This document shows positions 26,302 through 34,757 of a stretch of DNA of 64,000 nucleotides, one piece after another. The notes under the pieces are model-generated. The model did not search any database. It saw only the letters and a list, made by a program, of their open reading frames with translations, and was not told the DNA's origin. Where the stretch lies: NCBI RefSeq assembly GCF_031954525.1, contig NZ_CP134867.1, positions 2,914,001 through 2,978,000 of the forward strand, in the 5' to 3' direction. Within the stretch, counting starts at the first letter, position 1; each line of letters starts with the position of its first letter. A program made the position numbers and the translations under genes. This DNA is from Dyella sp. BiH032 (lineage in GTDB: Bacteria; Pseudomonadota; Gammaproteobacteria; Xanthomonadales; Rhodanobacteraceae).

Positions 26302-27472
26302 GCGCCTCGTTGGTGGGTAATGAAGGACTGCGGGTGTGCAGGGAATGCGCGAAGCCGTGGACGAACTCGGCCTGCGCGCGGGTCTGGATGGCCAGGGGCC
26401 GCGCGGCGCGCACCCTGGCGATGGCTTCGGCCGCGTCTTCGCCGAACCAGACCAGGGCGGCGGCGAGCGCCGTGCCGGTGCGGCCAAGTCCGCCGCGGCA
26501 GTGCACGGCCACGCCGAAGCCGGCGCGCGCGCCTTCCTCGACGACCCGGCAGATGCGGATGGCCTGTTCGACAGTGGGCGGCGTCAGGTCGCGGATCGGC
26601 ACGTGATGCAAGGCCAGGCCCAGTTCGCGCAGCGTGTCGCGCGGATAGAGGCAACGTTCTTCCGTGCAGACGAGCGCGCGCACGCCTTCGTTGGCGAGGT
26701 AACGGAATTGCGCATCCGCGTCGGCGATGATGCCCGGACGGCTCATGCCGCAAAGCAAACCTGGAATCAGCCACCACACGCCGCCATCCGCGCGCGGCTG
26801 GCGCGGTGTCGCGGGCATGCTGCAATTGCCGGTGGCCACGTAGACGCATCCGGCAGGTGTCGACGGCTGCTGGAAGAACTGCGCGGTCGGCGCGTGTTCC
26901 TGCAGGGTTTTCCCGGCCAGCAGCGCCGTGGCGCCGCCCACCTGCATGCAGTCCTGCCGGTTGTGGGTCGCCACGATCAGGCCGGCGCGTGCGGCGACGG
27001 CCTTCATCCTTTCGCGCACCGCGTTCGCCATGGCCTCGGTGAGGCCGGCGGTGGGTTCGTCGAGCAAGTACAGGTCGGCGGGTACCGACAAGGCGTACAT
27101 CGCCGCAAGGTAGCGAAGGAGACTGCGCAGCTTTCCCGCACCCGCGCGCGGCGCCGGCGATGCCTCGTCCCGCGCGGCGCGCAGCCACTCGCGTATCGCC
27201 GGGCTTCCGGCCGGCACCGCGCCCTCGAAGACGTCGCGCTGGCCGAGCCAGGCGATGACGGGCGGCGCCGCGGCGAACGGCGCGCCGCACCAGTCCGCCG
27301 GGCCGCGCAGCATCGCGTCGCCGCGGCCGCCGATGGCGGCGAGCAGGGACGACTTGCCCGCGCCGCCGCCGCCGACGAGAAACAGCGCGCCGGGCGCAGC
27401 CGCTTCCAGCGTGATTTGCCGCAGCACTTCCCGCGTGCCGCGGACGACGTCGATGTCATGAAGCGCGAGCAT
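26285..27472 (-). CDS. ABC-type ATPase fused to a dual-specificity/tyrosine phosphatase
   Basis: A 395-residue soluble fusion. Residues about 1-205 are an ABC ATPase: Walker A GGGGAGKS (34-41), Q-loop Gln near 78, Walker B LYLLDE (133-138) and switch His170 in IVATH. The LSGGQ signature is not recognisable (the region reads GAGKLRSLLRYLAAMYAL), so dimeric ATP hydrolysis may be altered. Residues about 230-385 are a Cys-dependent phosphatase: a WWLIPGLLCGMSRPGI entry motif, candidate general acid Asp295 and the P-loop HCRGGLGRTG with catalytic Cys325. There is no membrane segment and no partner permease. GGGGA precedes the ATG. It is the first gene of the operon, where conservons have the CvnA sensor kinase. 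I know of no characterised protein with this domain pair. Confidence 0.88.
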   Translation of the reverse strand: MLALHDIDVVRGTREVLRQITLEAAAPGALFLVGGGGAGKSSLLAAIGGRGDAMLRGPADWCGAPFAAAPPVIAWLGQRDVFEGAVPAGSPAIREWLRAARDEASPAPRAGAGKLRSLLRYLAAMYALSVPADLYLLDEPTAGLTEAMANAVRERMKAVAARAGLIVATHNRQDCMQVGGATALLAGKTLQEHAPTAQFFQQPSTPAGCVYVATGNCSMPATPRQPRADGGVWWLIPGLLCGMSRPGIIADADAQFRYLANEGVRALVCTEERCLYPRDTLRELGLALHHVPIRDLTPPTVEQAIRICRVVEEGARAGFGVAVHCRGGLGRTGTALAAALVWFGEDAAEAIARVRAARPLAIQTRAQAEFVHGFAHSLHTRSPSLPTNEAHDVFG

Positions 27473-27691
27473 GGATTCCCCGATGCCGGCGCGATGGACG
27501 GCACGGCGTGGCGCGCATGATGCGCAGGCATCGCCGCGGCGAACATGTCGCGGCAGGACAGCGCCGGGTCAGCACAGGCCAGCGCCGCGCCGCGGCCTGG
27601 GATGACCCGGCGCTGGCCCGCCACGCCATGGGATGGCCGCGCCGCCGCCGATACGCTCCCGCGCCTGCACGCTTCCGTCCCGGGTGATTCA

Positions 27692-28132
27692 ATGAGCGCT
27701 TCCGACGCGACCGTTCCGCTTCCAGCGCAGTCGCATGTGCATCCGACTGCTGCACCCGCACCCGGCGCGACGATCCTGGTGGTGGACGACAGCGATGCGC
27801 TGCGCGATTCCCTGTGCTTCCTGCTGGCGCATGCCGGCTATCGGACCCGTAACGCCGGCTCGGCGGAAAAAGCACTCGACCAGCTGCGGGCATCGCCGAC
27901 GGTGGATCTGCTGATCACCGATATCGGCCTGCCCCAGGCCGATGGATGGAGCCTCGCGCGCGAGGCCAGGAAACTGCATGCCGGCTTGCCGGTGATCTAC
28001 ATCTCCGGCCACGCGGGATCGGAATGGCGCACGCAGGGTGTCGCCGGCGGCGTGTTCCTGTGCAAGCCTTTCGGCTTCGACGAACTGCTGGAAAACGTCA
28101 CGCGGCTGATGCCGGCGGTCGCTGCCGGCTGA
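27692..28132 (+). CDS. Single-domain response regulator
   Basis: A 146-residue CheY-like receiver with about 25 extra N-terminal residues and no output domain. The acidic pocket is D32/D33, the phosphoacceptor D77 (LLITDIGLPQADG), a Ser at YISGH, and the Lys in FLCKPFG. The start at 27692 follows GGGTGA; a longer frame from 27545 is poor coding sequence. It is divergent from the ABC-phosphatase operon with a 219-bp shared control region, so joint regulation or function is possible. The LCKPFGFDELLENV end is common in FixJ-like or kinase-associated receivers. No kinase is adjacent. Confidence 0.87.
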   Translation: MSASDATVPLPAQSHVHPTAAPAPGATILVVDDSDALRDSLCFLLAHAGYRTRNAGSAEKALDQLRASPTVDLLITDIGLPQADGWSLAREARKLHAGLPVIYISGHAGSEWRTQGVAGGVFLCKPFGFDELLENVTRLMPAVAAG

Positions 28133-28190
28133 GGGACGTCATGGCGTGATGCCGCGGCGCCGGCCGCCCGCGCAGCGGCATAAAAGATGA

Positions 28191-28213
28191 GCCGGCGATG
28201 GTCAGTCGCCGGC
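28191..28213 (+). terminator. Candidate hairpin after the response regulator
   Basis: GCCGGCGA pairs with TCGCCGGC around a seven-base loop, 58 bp after the response-regulator stop. No U-tract follows, so terminator function is uncertain. Confidence 0.35.
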
Positions 28214-28554
28214 CCGAACGGTACGGTCAATGAAACGCAGCTCATTGTCCAGCCGAATGCCTAGGGTGTGCCGCCTTCCGGCCTGCGCCACCGCCTGCGA
28301 TCGAGTCCCCGGGGGCGAGGGCTCAGCCGCGGACGAGGCCCGGAACGCTGTTGCCGGGGGCGGACCAGACGGTTCTGGAAGAAGCGGAGCCTCCGGCGGG
28401 TTGCGCGCCGCCGGCGGCTCCTGCCTTTCACGGAAATCCGGAGGGAGTGATGATCCGGACACGACAACCGTGTGAGGCGAAATCAGGTTAGTGCGCTGGT
28501 TCCGCTTCGGCCATGTCCGGACAGGCCAAGGTCCGGCCCGCGCGGGACAAGCGC
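28214..28554. other. Spacer without a supported gene
   Basis: Two overlapping short frames (81 codons on plus from 28230; about 88 on minus ending at 28202) have Pro/Ala/Gly-rich translations with no motif. Neither has a convincing ribosome binding site. Confidence 0.4.
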
Positions 28555-30906
28555 TCACCAGGCCGGCAGCTCGCGCTCGCCGGCCAGCGCGCGGGCGCGC
28601 TGCATGGCCTCGTCGCGCGCCTCGGCGTGACCCAGCGCGTCGTAGATGCGGGCCTCCAGCACGACGACGCGCAGATCGTCCTGCGCCCAGGCCGAGAGGG
28701 CGCCGCTCACCGCCATGGCCTGGGTCACCTGCCCAGCCTGGATCAACGTGTTCGCATAGGCATAGCCGACGCTGACGATCAGTTCGGGCACGCCCGCTTT
28801 CTGCGCGCGCGGCATCAACGCCGCCAGCCGTTCGAGGCCGCGCGCCCGATCGGTGGCAGCGATGGACTCGGCGTCGGCCAGATCGGCATAGACCAGAAAC
28901 CAGTCGTCGTTCCGCGCCAGCTTGCCGGCCCATGCCTTGAACTGTCCGATCTCCGCGAGAGCCTGTTCCGGCTGGCCGCTGTGCCGCAGCGCGCGCGACA
29001 GCAGCAGCCATGTCGCCGCGCGATCGGGATGGTCCAGATCGCCGCCCTGCAAGGCCTGCCTGGCCAGGCGGACGGCTTCGGCATAGTGGCGGCCGCCATA
29101 AGCGAGTTCGGCGAGCAGCTCCGGCACTTCGCTGGCGAGCACTTCGTCCTCCTTCGGGTCCAGCTCGCGCTGGAGCTGGCCGGCCAGCGACGAGGCCTCC
29201 ATCACGCGACCGTTGTCGGCCAGCGCGATGGCACGCACGAACGTCAGCTCGCGGCGCATGTGCACGTCCGCGATGTCCGGACCGATCGGCCAGAAGCGGT
29301 CGGTGAAGGCCAGCTCGTCGCGGTACTTCAGCTGCAGCTTCGCGACGCTGGCCATGCCGTCGAGCAGCGAGGGCAGCATCGTCCGCGCGCCATAGCGGGA
29401 GAACTGATCGTACGAACGCTGCAGGAACACCATCGCGCTATCGAGCTGCCCTCGCCGCGCCGCGATCAGGCCCATCTCGAAATCCGCGCGCGCCGTGCCG
29501 TAGATATTGCCGCTGAGCGTATACGCGGCCCTGCCCTTGCCCAGGAAAGTCACGGCCACGTCGACCTGATCCTGGCTCTGCGCGAGCCATGCACGGTTGA
29601 GATACGCATTGGCGAGGAGATCGCCCGCCTTGGCCGTTTCGAGCAGGCCGATGGCCTCGTCCATCATCTTCGTCGCCTTGACCAGCTGGCCGCTGCTCGC
29701 GTGGCGCATGGCCAGCGTGTACATCGCCTGTCCGCGCAGCTGCGGCTGCTTGTCCGCGGGCAGGCGGTCGAGCAAGCCCAGCAGGCGCTTCTCGCACGCA
29801 TCGCGCTGGCCGCGGTCGCAGTCGAGCATGGCTCGCGCGTATTCCACTTTAGGGTCGTCGCGCCACGCCGCGGGCACGCCGTCGATCGCTTTCTGCGCGG
29901 CGTCGAACTGATTGTCCAGGCGCGCCGCGGCGACCTTGGCCAGCCAGTCGTCCAGCTGCGTCACGCCCTCTCCTTCGCCGGGCATTTTCCCGCCCAGCCG
30001 CAAGAGCAGCGCATCGGATGCCTTCTTCGCCGCCGCGAGCACGTCGCCGGAGGCGGCATCCAGGCTGCCGGAAGGGCCCGTAGCGGAACGCAGGTCCAGC
30101 CGGATGCGCCAGTTGCCGTCGGCGAAGGTGGCCGATGGCTGCACCTGCCATGCGGCGTCGAAACGCCGTGCGACCTCGTCCTGGCCATCGCCCAGATCGC
30201 CGCCGCGGAACATCGCCACTACCGCTTCGCTGGGCACGGTGCGAATGCCCGATGCCTTCAAGTGGTTGGCGACGATGTCCATCAGCCCGTAGCGCAGCCA
30301 GCCCCACTCGCCCTTCGCCTCGACTTTGGCGGGCAGCACGACCACCAGTGCGCCAGGCTCGGCGCGATAGGCATGCTGCGCACTGCTGTGCGCATGCCAC
30401 CACCAGCCGCCGCCCAGCAGGGTTGCGCCGAGCACGACCGCGAGCATGACGATCCAGCGGCGCCGCAGCCCGTGGCGCGTCGCCGCGATGGCTGAGGACT
30501 TGGCCGCGGCAGGTGCGACTGTCTGCGTAGGCGCCGCTTCCGCACCGCGCTGCTCCGTCTGCGGCATGTCGATCGCGGTATCCGCCACCCAGTGGTAGCC
30601 GATTCTCGGTACGGTGCGGATGCAGGCGTTTTCTTCGCCGAGTACGCGACGCAGGCGGACGATGTGCTGCGCCAGCAGGTTGTCGCTGACTTCCGTGCGG
30701 CCCCAGACCGCGGCGATCAGCTCGTCCTTGCCGACCGGGCGCTCGCGGTGTTCGACGAGATACACCAGCGCATCGAAGGCACTGGCCGGAAGCGTGATGA
30801 GCTCCCCGTCCCGCAGCAGCTCGCGGGCCAGCGGATCGAGACGGAATGGACCGAATACATAGACTTGCTTCCCCATGGCCGCATCATACGGCCAGGCCTT
30901 TTGCAC
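28555..30906 (-). CDS. CadC-type winged-helix regulator with membrane helix and TPR-rich sensor
   Basis: A 783-residue membrane-bound transcription regulator. The OmpR-like winged helix lies at about 15-110 (PFRLDPLARELL, then LRRVLGEENACIRTVPRIGYHW). After an Ala/Thr-rich linker one membrane helix (IVMLAVVLGATLLGGGWWW, near 152-170) is followed by a large periplasmic part with tetratricopeptide-like helical pairs. GTG 30906 is preferred because AAGGGGG lies eight bases upstream and only 13 bp separate it from the preceding stop; an in-frame ATG at 30876 has no ribosome binding site. Coupling to the beta-helix protein gene suggests that it senses or controls that surface product. It has no phosphorylation domain: signal transfer is direct, as in CadC and ToxR. 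Confidence 0.87.
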   Translation of the reverse strand: MQKAWPYDAAMGKQVYVFGPFRLDPLARELLRDGELITLPASAFDALVYLVEHRERPVGKDELIAAVWGRTEVSDNLLAQHIVRLRRVLGEENACIRTVPRIGYHWVADTAIDMPQTEQRGAEAAPTQTVAPAAAKSSAIAATRHGLRRRWIVMLAVVLGATLLGGGWWWHAHSSAQHAYRAEPGALVVVLPAKVEAKGEWGWLRYGLMDIVANHLKASGIRTVPSEAVVAMFRGGDLGDGQDEVARRFDAAWQVQPSATFADGNWRIRLDLRSATGPSGSLDAASGDVLAAAKKASDALLLRLGGKMPGEGEGVTQLDDWLAKVAAARLDNQFDAAQKAIDGVPAAWRDDPKVEYARAMLDCDRGQRDACEKRLLGLLDRLPADKQPQLRGQAMYTLAMRHASSGQLVKATKMMDEAIGLLETAKAGDLLANAYLNRAWLAQSQDQVDVAVTFLGKGRAAYTLSGNIYGTARADFEMGLIAARRGQLDSAMVFLQRSYDQFSRYGARTMLPSLLDGMASVAKLQLKYRDELAFTDRFWPIGPDIADVHMRRELTFVRAIALADNGRVMEASSLAGQLQRELDPKEDEVLASEVPELLAELAYGGRHYAEAVRLARQALQGGDLDHPDRAATWLLLSRALRHSGQPEQALAEIGQFKAWAGKLARNDDWFLVYADLADAESIAATDRARGLERLAALMPRAQKAGVPELIVSVGYAYANTLIQAGQVTQAMAVSGALSAWAQDDLRVVVLEARIYDALGHAEARDEAMQRARALAGERELPAW

Positions 30907-30919
30907 TTGTGCGGCCCCC

Positions 30920-33043
30920 TTAGAGGTTTCCGGTTCCGGCGATCCTGCCCGCGTCGGCGCCGGCGGTCCTCGCGCCGGGCGTGCAGTCCCTCATGCACGG
31001 CACCGAGCCGGGCTGGTAGGTGCTGGGCAGCTTGCGGTAATCCAGCAGCGTCATGCCGCGTAGCGATACGGGCGCGGCGTCGCGCTTGTTGCGCGCGGCG
31101 GTGAGATAACCGTTGATGGCCGTGCCGCCGCCGGTGCGGATGGTATTGCCGGCGATGACCGAGCCATTGACGACGGCCGAGGCTCCGATCGAGATATCGC
31201 CGCCCGAGAACGCGCCACCCGCATAGCCGCCGGCCAGCAGCGCCACGTTGCCCAGCGGATGGTCGTGCAAGCGCTGGCGCGCGGTGTCGCAGAATTCCAC
31301 CGGATGAGCGCGCGCAATATCTGGGGTTCGCTGCTGCCCCGCAGGCGTGGCGTTCGCGCACATCGCCTCGTAGCCCGCGTAATTGGGCGCGTCCACGCGC
31401 AGGCCGCCGGCGACCGCGATGTCGCCCGTCGCGATCGCGGTGATCGGTCCATTGCCTCCGCTCAGGCTCAGGTCGCCGTGGAACCAGAGCACCCCGCGCG
31501 CGAAGCGCTTCCCGCGCAACCTCCACACGCCATCGCGGTAAGCCAGGCAATCGCGCCGGCCGGACAGCGCCTGGCAGATCGCGCCAGACGGCATGGCCGG
31601 CCCTGCGCAGCGCCCCTTGCCGTCGCCCGTGAGCGTGCCCGGCACGAGCCGGGTGCACAGCCCAATCCGGTAGCCGCGCCCGTGGGTCTGCGGATACCAG
31701 CCGAGGAAGTACGTACCGCCGTCGATGCCGGCGACATGGGACACGGTCACGCGGATCGCCCCGTCGAGCTTTTCGAAGGCGTAGTTCGCCGAAGCCTTCA
31801 AGGCATAAGCGTCGATGGCCGGCCGCTCGATCGTCACCGGGGACAGTGCGGCGATGGCCACAGGCGCGACGCCTGTTTCCAGGCCCGGCTGCGAGACGAT
31901 GCGCGCCGGCATGAGGCTCTCGCTCTTGCGGAGCCTGCCGCCGATCCGGCCGTTCACGCCGCCCCAGCTGTGGACGCCCAGGTCGCCCTGGGCCGCGACC
32001 TCGCCGATGGACCCGAAGCCTTCGAGCGCGACATTGCCGCGGGTCGCCACGCGCTCCGCGCCCGAGCCGGTCAACGTCACGTCGCCGATGGCGCGGATCG
32101 AAGTTCCGCGGTTGCTGCCCGCGTACAGCACGTTGCCGTTGGCGCGGATCGAACCGGCGCTGCCGCCGCTGCCGGTCCAACGCACCGATCCCATCGTATC
32201 GATGCTCGCGACGCTGACACCGCCGGCAGCGACCACCACGTCGCCGATCGCGCTGACCGAGGACGCGCTGCCGCCGTTGAAGATGACGGCGCCATTGGAA
32301 CGGATCGCGAACGGTCTCGCACCGCCGTCGATGGTGACGTCGCCCAGCGCGTCGATCAGGTCCGCGCTGGCGGCGCCGGTCACGGTGACGGCGCCATTGG
32401 CATAGATGCGGCCGACGTGGACGCCGCTGCCCACGCTCACGCTGCCGGTGGCGCGCAAAGTGTCGATGCCTTCGATCGAGGCACTGTCCAACGAGACGTT
32501 GCCCGCCACGTTGAGGTTGGCGCGGGCATCTCCCAACACCCTGATGCCACCGGTGAGGTCGAGGTCCTCATAGATATTGATGGTGTCGATCAGCGTGGGC
32601 TTGCGGCCGCCGCCTGGAGCATCGCCGCCCGGCGCAGGCGCGACCTCGTACACCACCTGGATCGGCGGCTTGCCCGCGGCGGCGTCGATGTCCGCCGTGA
32701 CGCGGTAGGCGTCCCGACTCGCGCCGTCCCGGTCCTGGACCACGTTCACGATGCGGGCGGACACGCCATGGGCGCCACCGAGGCTTCTGCCACCGGCCAG
32801 TCCGGCGAGGGTGTTTTCGTCCGCCCCTTCCAGAAAGCGGCGGACCGATTCGGCTTCTTCCCACGCACTTGGAACTGCGGTTACTGCGGGCCTTGAGCTC
32901 GCTTGCTTCTCCCGGATGCCGCGCATCGCATGCGCGACCCCGAAGGCCGTGGCCGTCATGGCCAGCGCGGCCAGGATCGCCGACAGCAGCGCGCCCGGAC
33001 CACGGCGGCGGCGCCTGTTGCCGTCAACGGATCGCTGATTCAT
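30920..33043 (-). CDS. Membrane-anchored beta-helix/polymer-forming surface protein
   Basis: A 707-residue protein. A short Arg-rich cytoplasmic start leads into one membrane helix (LLSAILAALAMTATAFGVAHAM), reminiscent of pilus-associated proteins. Most of the body consists of strand repeats about 18-20 residues long (ATGSVSVGSGVHVGRIYANGAV, then IDALGDVTIDGGARPFAIRSNG), the pattern of a beta-helix as in polymer-forming or bactofilin-like sequences. A second such block precedes the C-terminus (SGGDISIGASAVVNGSVIAG). Several Cys residues in the last third (about 480-700) suggest disulfides outside the cytoplasm. The start at 33043 gives a clean anchor, although the upstream bases read CACCTCCC, the opposite of a Shine-Dalgarno, so it is uncertain. 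Function is unknown. Confidence 0.72.
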   Translation of the reverse strand: MNQRSVDGNRRRRRGPGALLSAILAALAMTATAFGVAHAMRGIREKQASSRPAVTAVPSAWEEAESVRRFLEGADENTLAGLAGGRSLGGAHGVSARIVNVVQDRDGASRDAYRVTADIDAAAGKPPIQVVYEVAPAPGGDAPGGGRKPTLIDTINIYEDLDLTGGIRVLGDARANLNVAGNVSLDSASIEGIDTLRATGSVSVGSGVHVGRIYANGAVTVTGAASADLIDALGDVTIDGGARPFAIRSNGAVIFNGGSASSVSAIGDVVVAAGGVSVASIDTMGSVRWTGSGGSAGSIRANGNVLYAGSNRGTSIRAIGDVTLTGSGAERVATRGNVALEGFGSIGEVAAQGDLGVHSWGGVNGRIGGRLRKSESLMPARIVSQPGLETGVAPVAIAALSPVTIERPAIDAYALKASANYAFEKLDGAIRVTVSHVAGIDGGTYFLGWYPQTHGRGYRIGLCTRLVPGTLTGDGKGRCAGPAMPSGAICQALSGRRDCLAYRDGVWRLRGKRFARGVLWFHGDLSLSGGNGPITAIATGDIAVAGGLRVDAPNYAGYEAMCANATPAGQQRTPDIARAHPVEFCDTARQRLHDHPLGNVALLAGGYAGGAFSGGDISIGASAVVNGSVIAGNTIRTGGGTAINGYLTAARNKRDAAPVSLRGMTLLDYRKLPSTYQPGSVPCMRDCTPGARTAGADAGRIAGTGNL

Positions 33044-33646
33044 GGGAGGTGTTGGCCGGTGCGGGCCGGCCCGGAGCGGGCAACGGGAAGCGGCGCAGAC
33101 GCCGCCGTGGGGACGCCCCTGAGCGATGCCCCGTCTCGCTCCGGCGTCTTCCGAAGCTCGGGCAGTGCTGGGCAATGCAGGCGCATGGCGATCGACCCGG
33201 CGGCCGGCATGCCGCATCTCCCTGTGAATGAATGAAGGTTCGCCCTTCCCGAGCCGGACTCCGGAGTGAGGGGGTGGGCCGGCTCGCGGGGGCGAACAGG
33301 ACGGCAGTCTTCGTCATGCACCGCGGGCCGGGACAGTTCCGCAATGCACCATCGTCGAGTCAGTTGAGGCCAGCGACGTGCGGCACCGCGGGATCGGCCC
33401 GCGCCCCCGGGCAACAGGAAGCCGGCGGCGACGCGGCAGACATCGGATCGGACCAGCCGGCGCCGGGCAACCGAGCTTTCGGCAGCGCCGGCGCCCCGCG
33501 CCATCAAAATTCAAGCCACTGAAACAAAAGGAAAAGATGGCCCGCACATAGAAAAAGCATCCCGCGACCATGGTTCGCGAATGCCGATCCGCTCGGGAAA
33601 TCGAGACTGGCTCTGCATTCCTGCACCGAGGGGAGTTGGAGCCACC
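33044..33646. other. Divergent spacer upstream of the AraC regulator
   Basis: No gene is supported. An A-rich stretch at about 33505-33560 stands out from the GC-rich surroundings and probably contains the plus-strand promoter. GGAG precedes the AraC start. Confidence 0.45.
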
Positions 33647-34741
33647 ATGACGCCGATGTCGCCCGAGCGGCTGCACGTACCTGCCGCCCACGCCGCCACC
33701 CTGCGCCGCCTGATCGCCACCCGTCTGCTGGAGGCCCCCCGGGTCTTCGAAGACCTGGACCGGGAGATCGTGCATGCCGGCAACGAAGGAACCCTTCCCC
33801 TGCGCCTCGAAGGCCGGCTCTGCGCCCGCGCTGAGGAGCGTGGCCTGGAGCCGGGGCTCGGCTATGCCGCCGGTTTCGCCGCGCGTGTGGTGGAGCACGG
33901 CGTGCTGGGCTATGCCCTGATGAGCTGCGCCACGCTGGGCGACGCCCTCAAGCTCTGGATCCGCTTCGCCCCCACCCTGGTGGGCGGCTTCGAGATCCGC
34001 CAGGCCACGGGCGCGGGCGGGCTGGAACTGACCATCGGAGATCTCTACCCGACCCTGCCGGGCCGCACGGTGGCCCTGGACCGGTTCGTCGCCTTCACTC
34101 TGCGCCTGGGCGAGCTGCTCGCCGGCGTACCGCTTAGCGCGCTGGCGCTGTACCTGCCGGCGCGCATGCTGTCCCGTTTCGTGGCGGCGGGCGACGGCGT
34201 CAGGCTTCCGCCGATGGCCGCCGACCCGGCGCAGATCCGCCTGCTGGTGCCGGCGAGTGCGCTGGATGCTCCCATCGCCACCGGACACCCGGCCGTGCTG
34301 GGCGTGCTGCTGCAGCAGTGCGAACTCGAACATGCCCGCGCCCGGCAGCCGGGCGACTGGGTTGGCCGGGTGGAACGCCTGCTGGAGCGCTGCCTCGATA
34401 CGCCGGTGCCGATCGAAACCGCGGCCAGGGCGCTGTGCGTCTCGACCCGCACGCTCAAGCGCCGGCTGCGGGAGGAAGGCTGGAACTATCGCGCCGTGGT
34501 CGATCAGGTGCGCAAGCGCGAGGCGCTGCGCGTCATGAGCAATCCGGCGCTGCGCATCGAAGACATTGCGGCCATGGTCGGATACACCGACCAGGCCAAC
34601 TTCGCCCGCGCGTTCCGGCGCTGGACCGGCAAGGCGCCTGGCTCCTACCGCGCGCGGGGCAGCAACGTCACGCCGTTGCGGCAGCCGGCGGCGGCTGAAG
34701 CGCATGGCGATGGCGACTGCGATTGCGACATAGCGGCCTAG
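33647..34741 (+). CDS. AraC-family regulator with arabinose-binding-like sensor (PF12625 type)
   Basis: A 364-residue transcription regulator. The N-terminal two thirds match the OruR/ArgR-like sensor class (GYAAGFAARVVEHGVLGYALMSCATLGDALKL). The C-terminal AraC helix-turn-helix pair begins near 255 (PVPIETAARALCVSTRTLKRRL) and ends with IEDIAAMVGYTDQANFARAFRRWTGKAPGSYR. The ATG at 33647 has GGAG six bases upstream; an earlier in-frame ATG (33581) adds residues of weak coding character. It faces the esterase-like gene convergently. Members of this class often control lipid, ester or amino acid catabolism; no target is apparent here. Confidence 0.9.
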   Translation: MTPMSPERLHVPAAHAATLRRLIATRLLEAPRVFEDLDREIVHAGNEGTLPLRLEGRLCARAEERGLEPGLGYAAGFAARVVEHGVLGYALMSCATLGDALKLWIRFAPTLVGGFEIRQATGAGGLELTIGDLYPTLPGRTVALDRFVAFTLRLGELLAGVPLSALALYLPARMLSRFVAAGDGVRLPPMAADPAQIRLLVPASALDAPIATGHPAVLGVLLQQCELEHARARQPGDWVGRVERLLERCLDTPVPIETAARALCVSTRTLKRRLREEGWNYRAVVDQVRKREALRVMSNPALRIEDIAAMVGYTDQANFARAFRRWTGKAPGSYRARGSNVTPLRQPAAAEAHGDGDCDCDIAA

Positions 34742-34757
34742 ACCGCGGCGGCGACGC

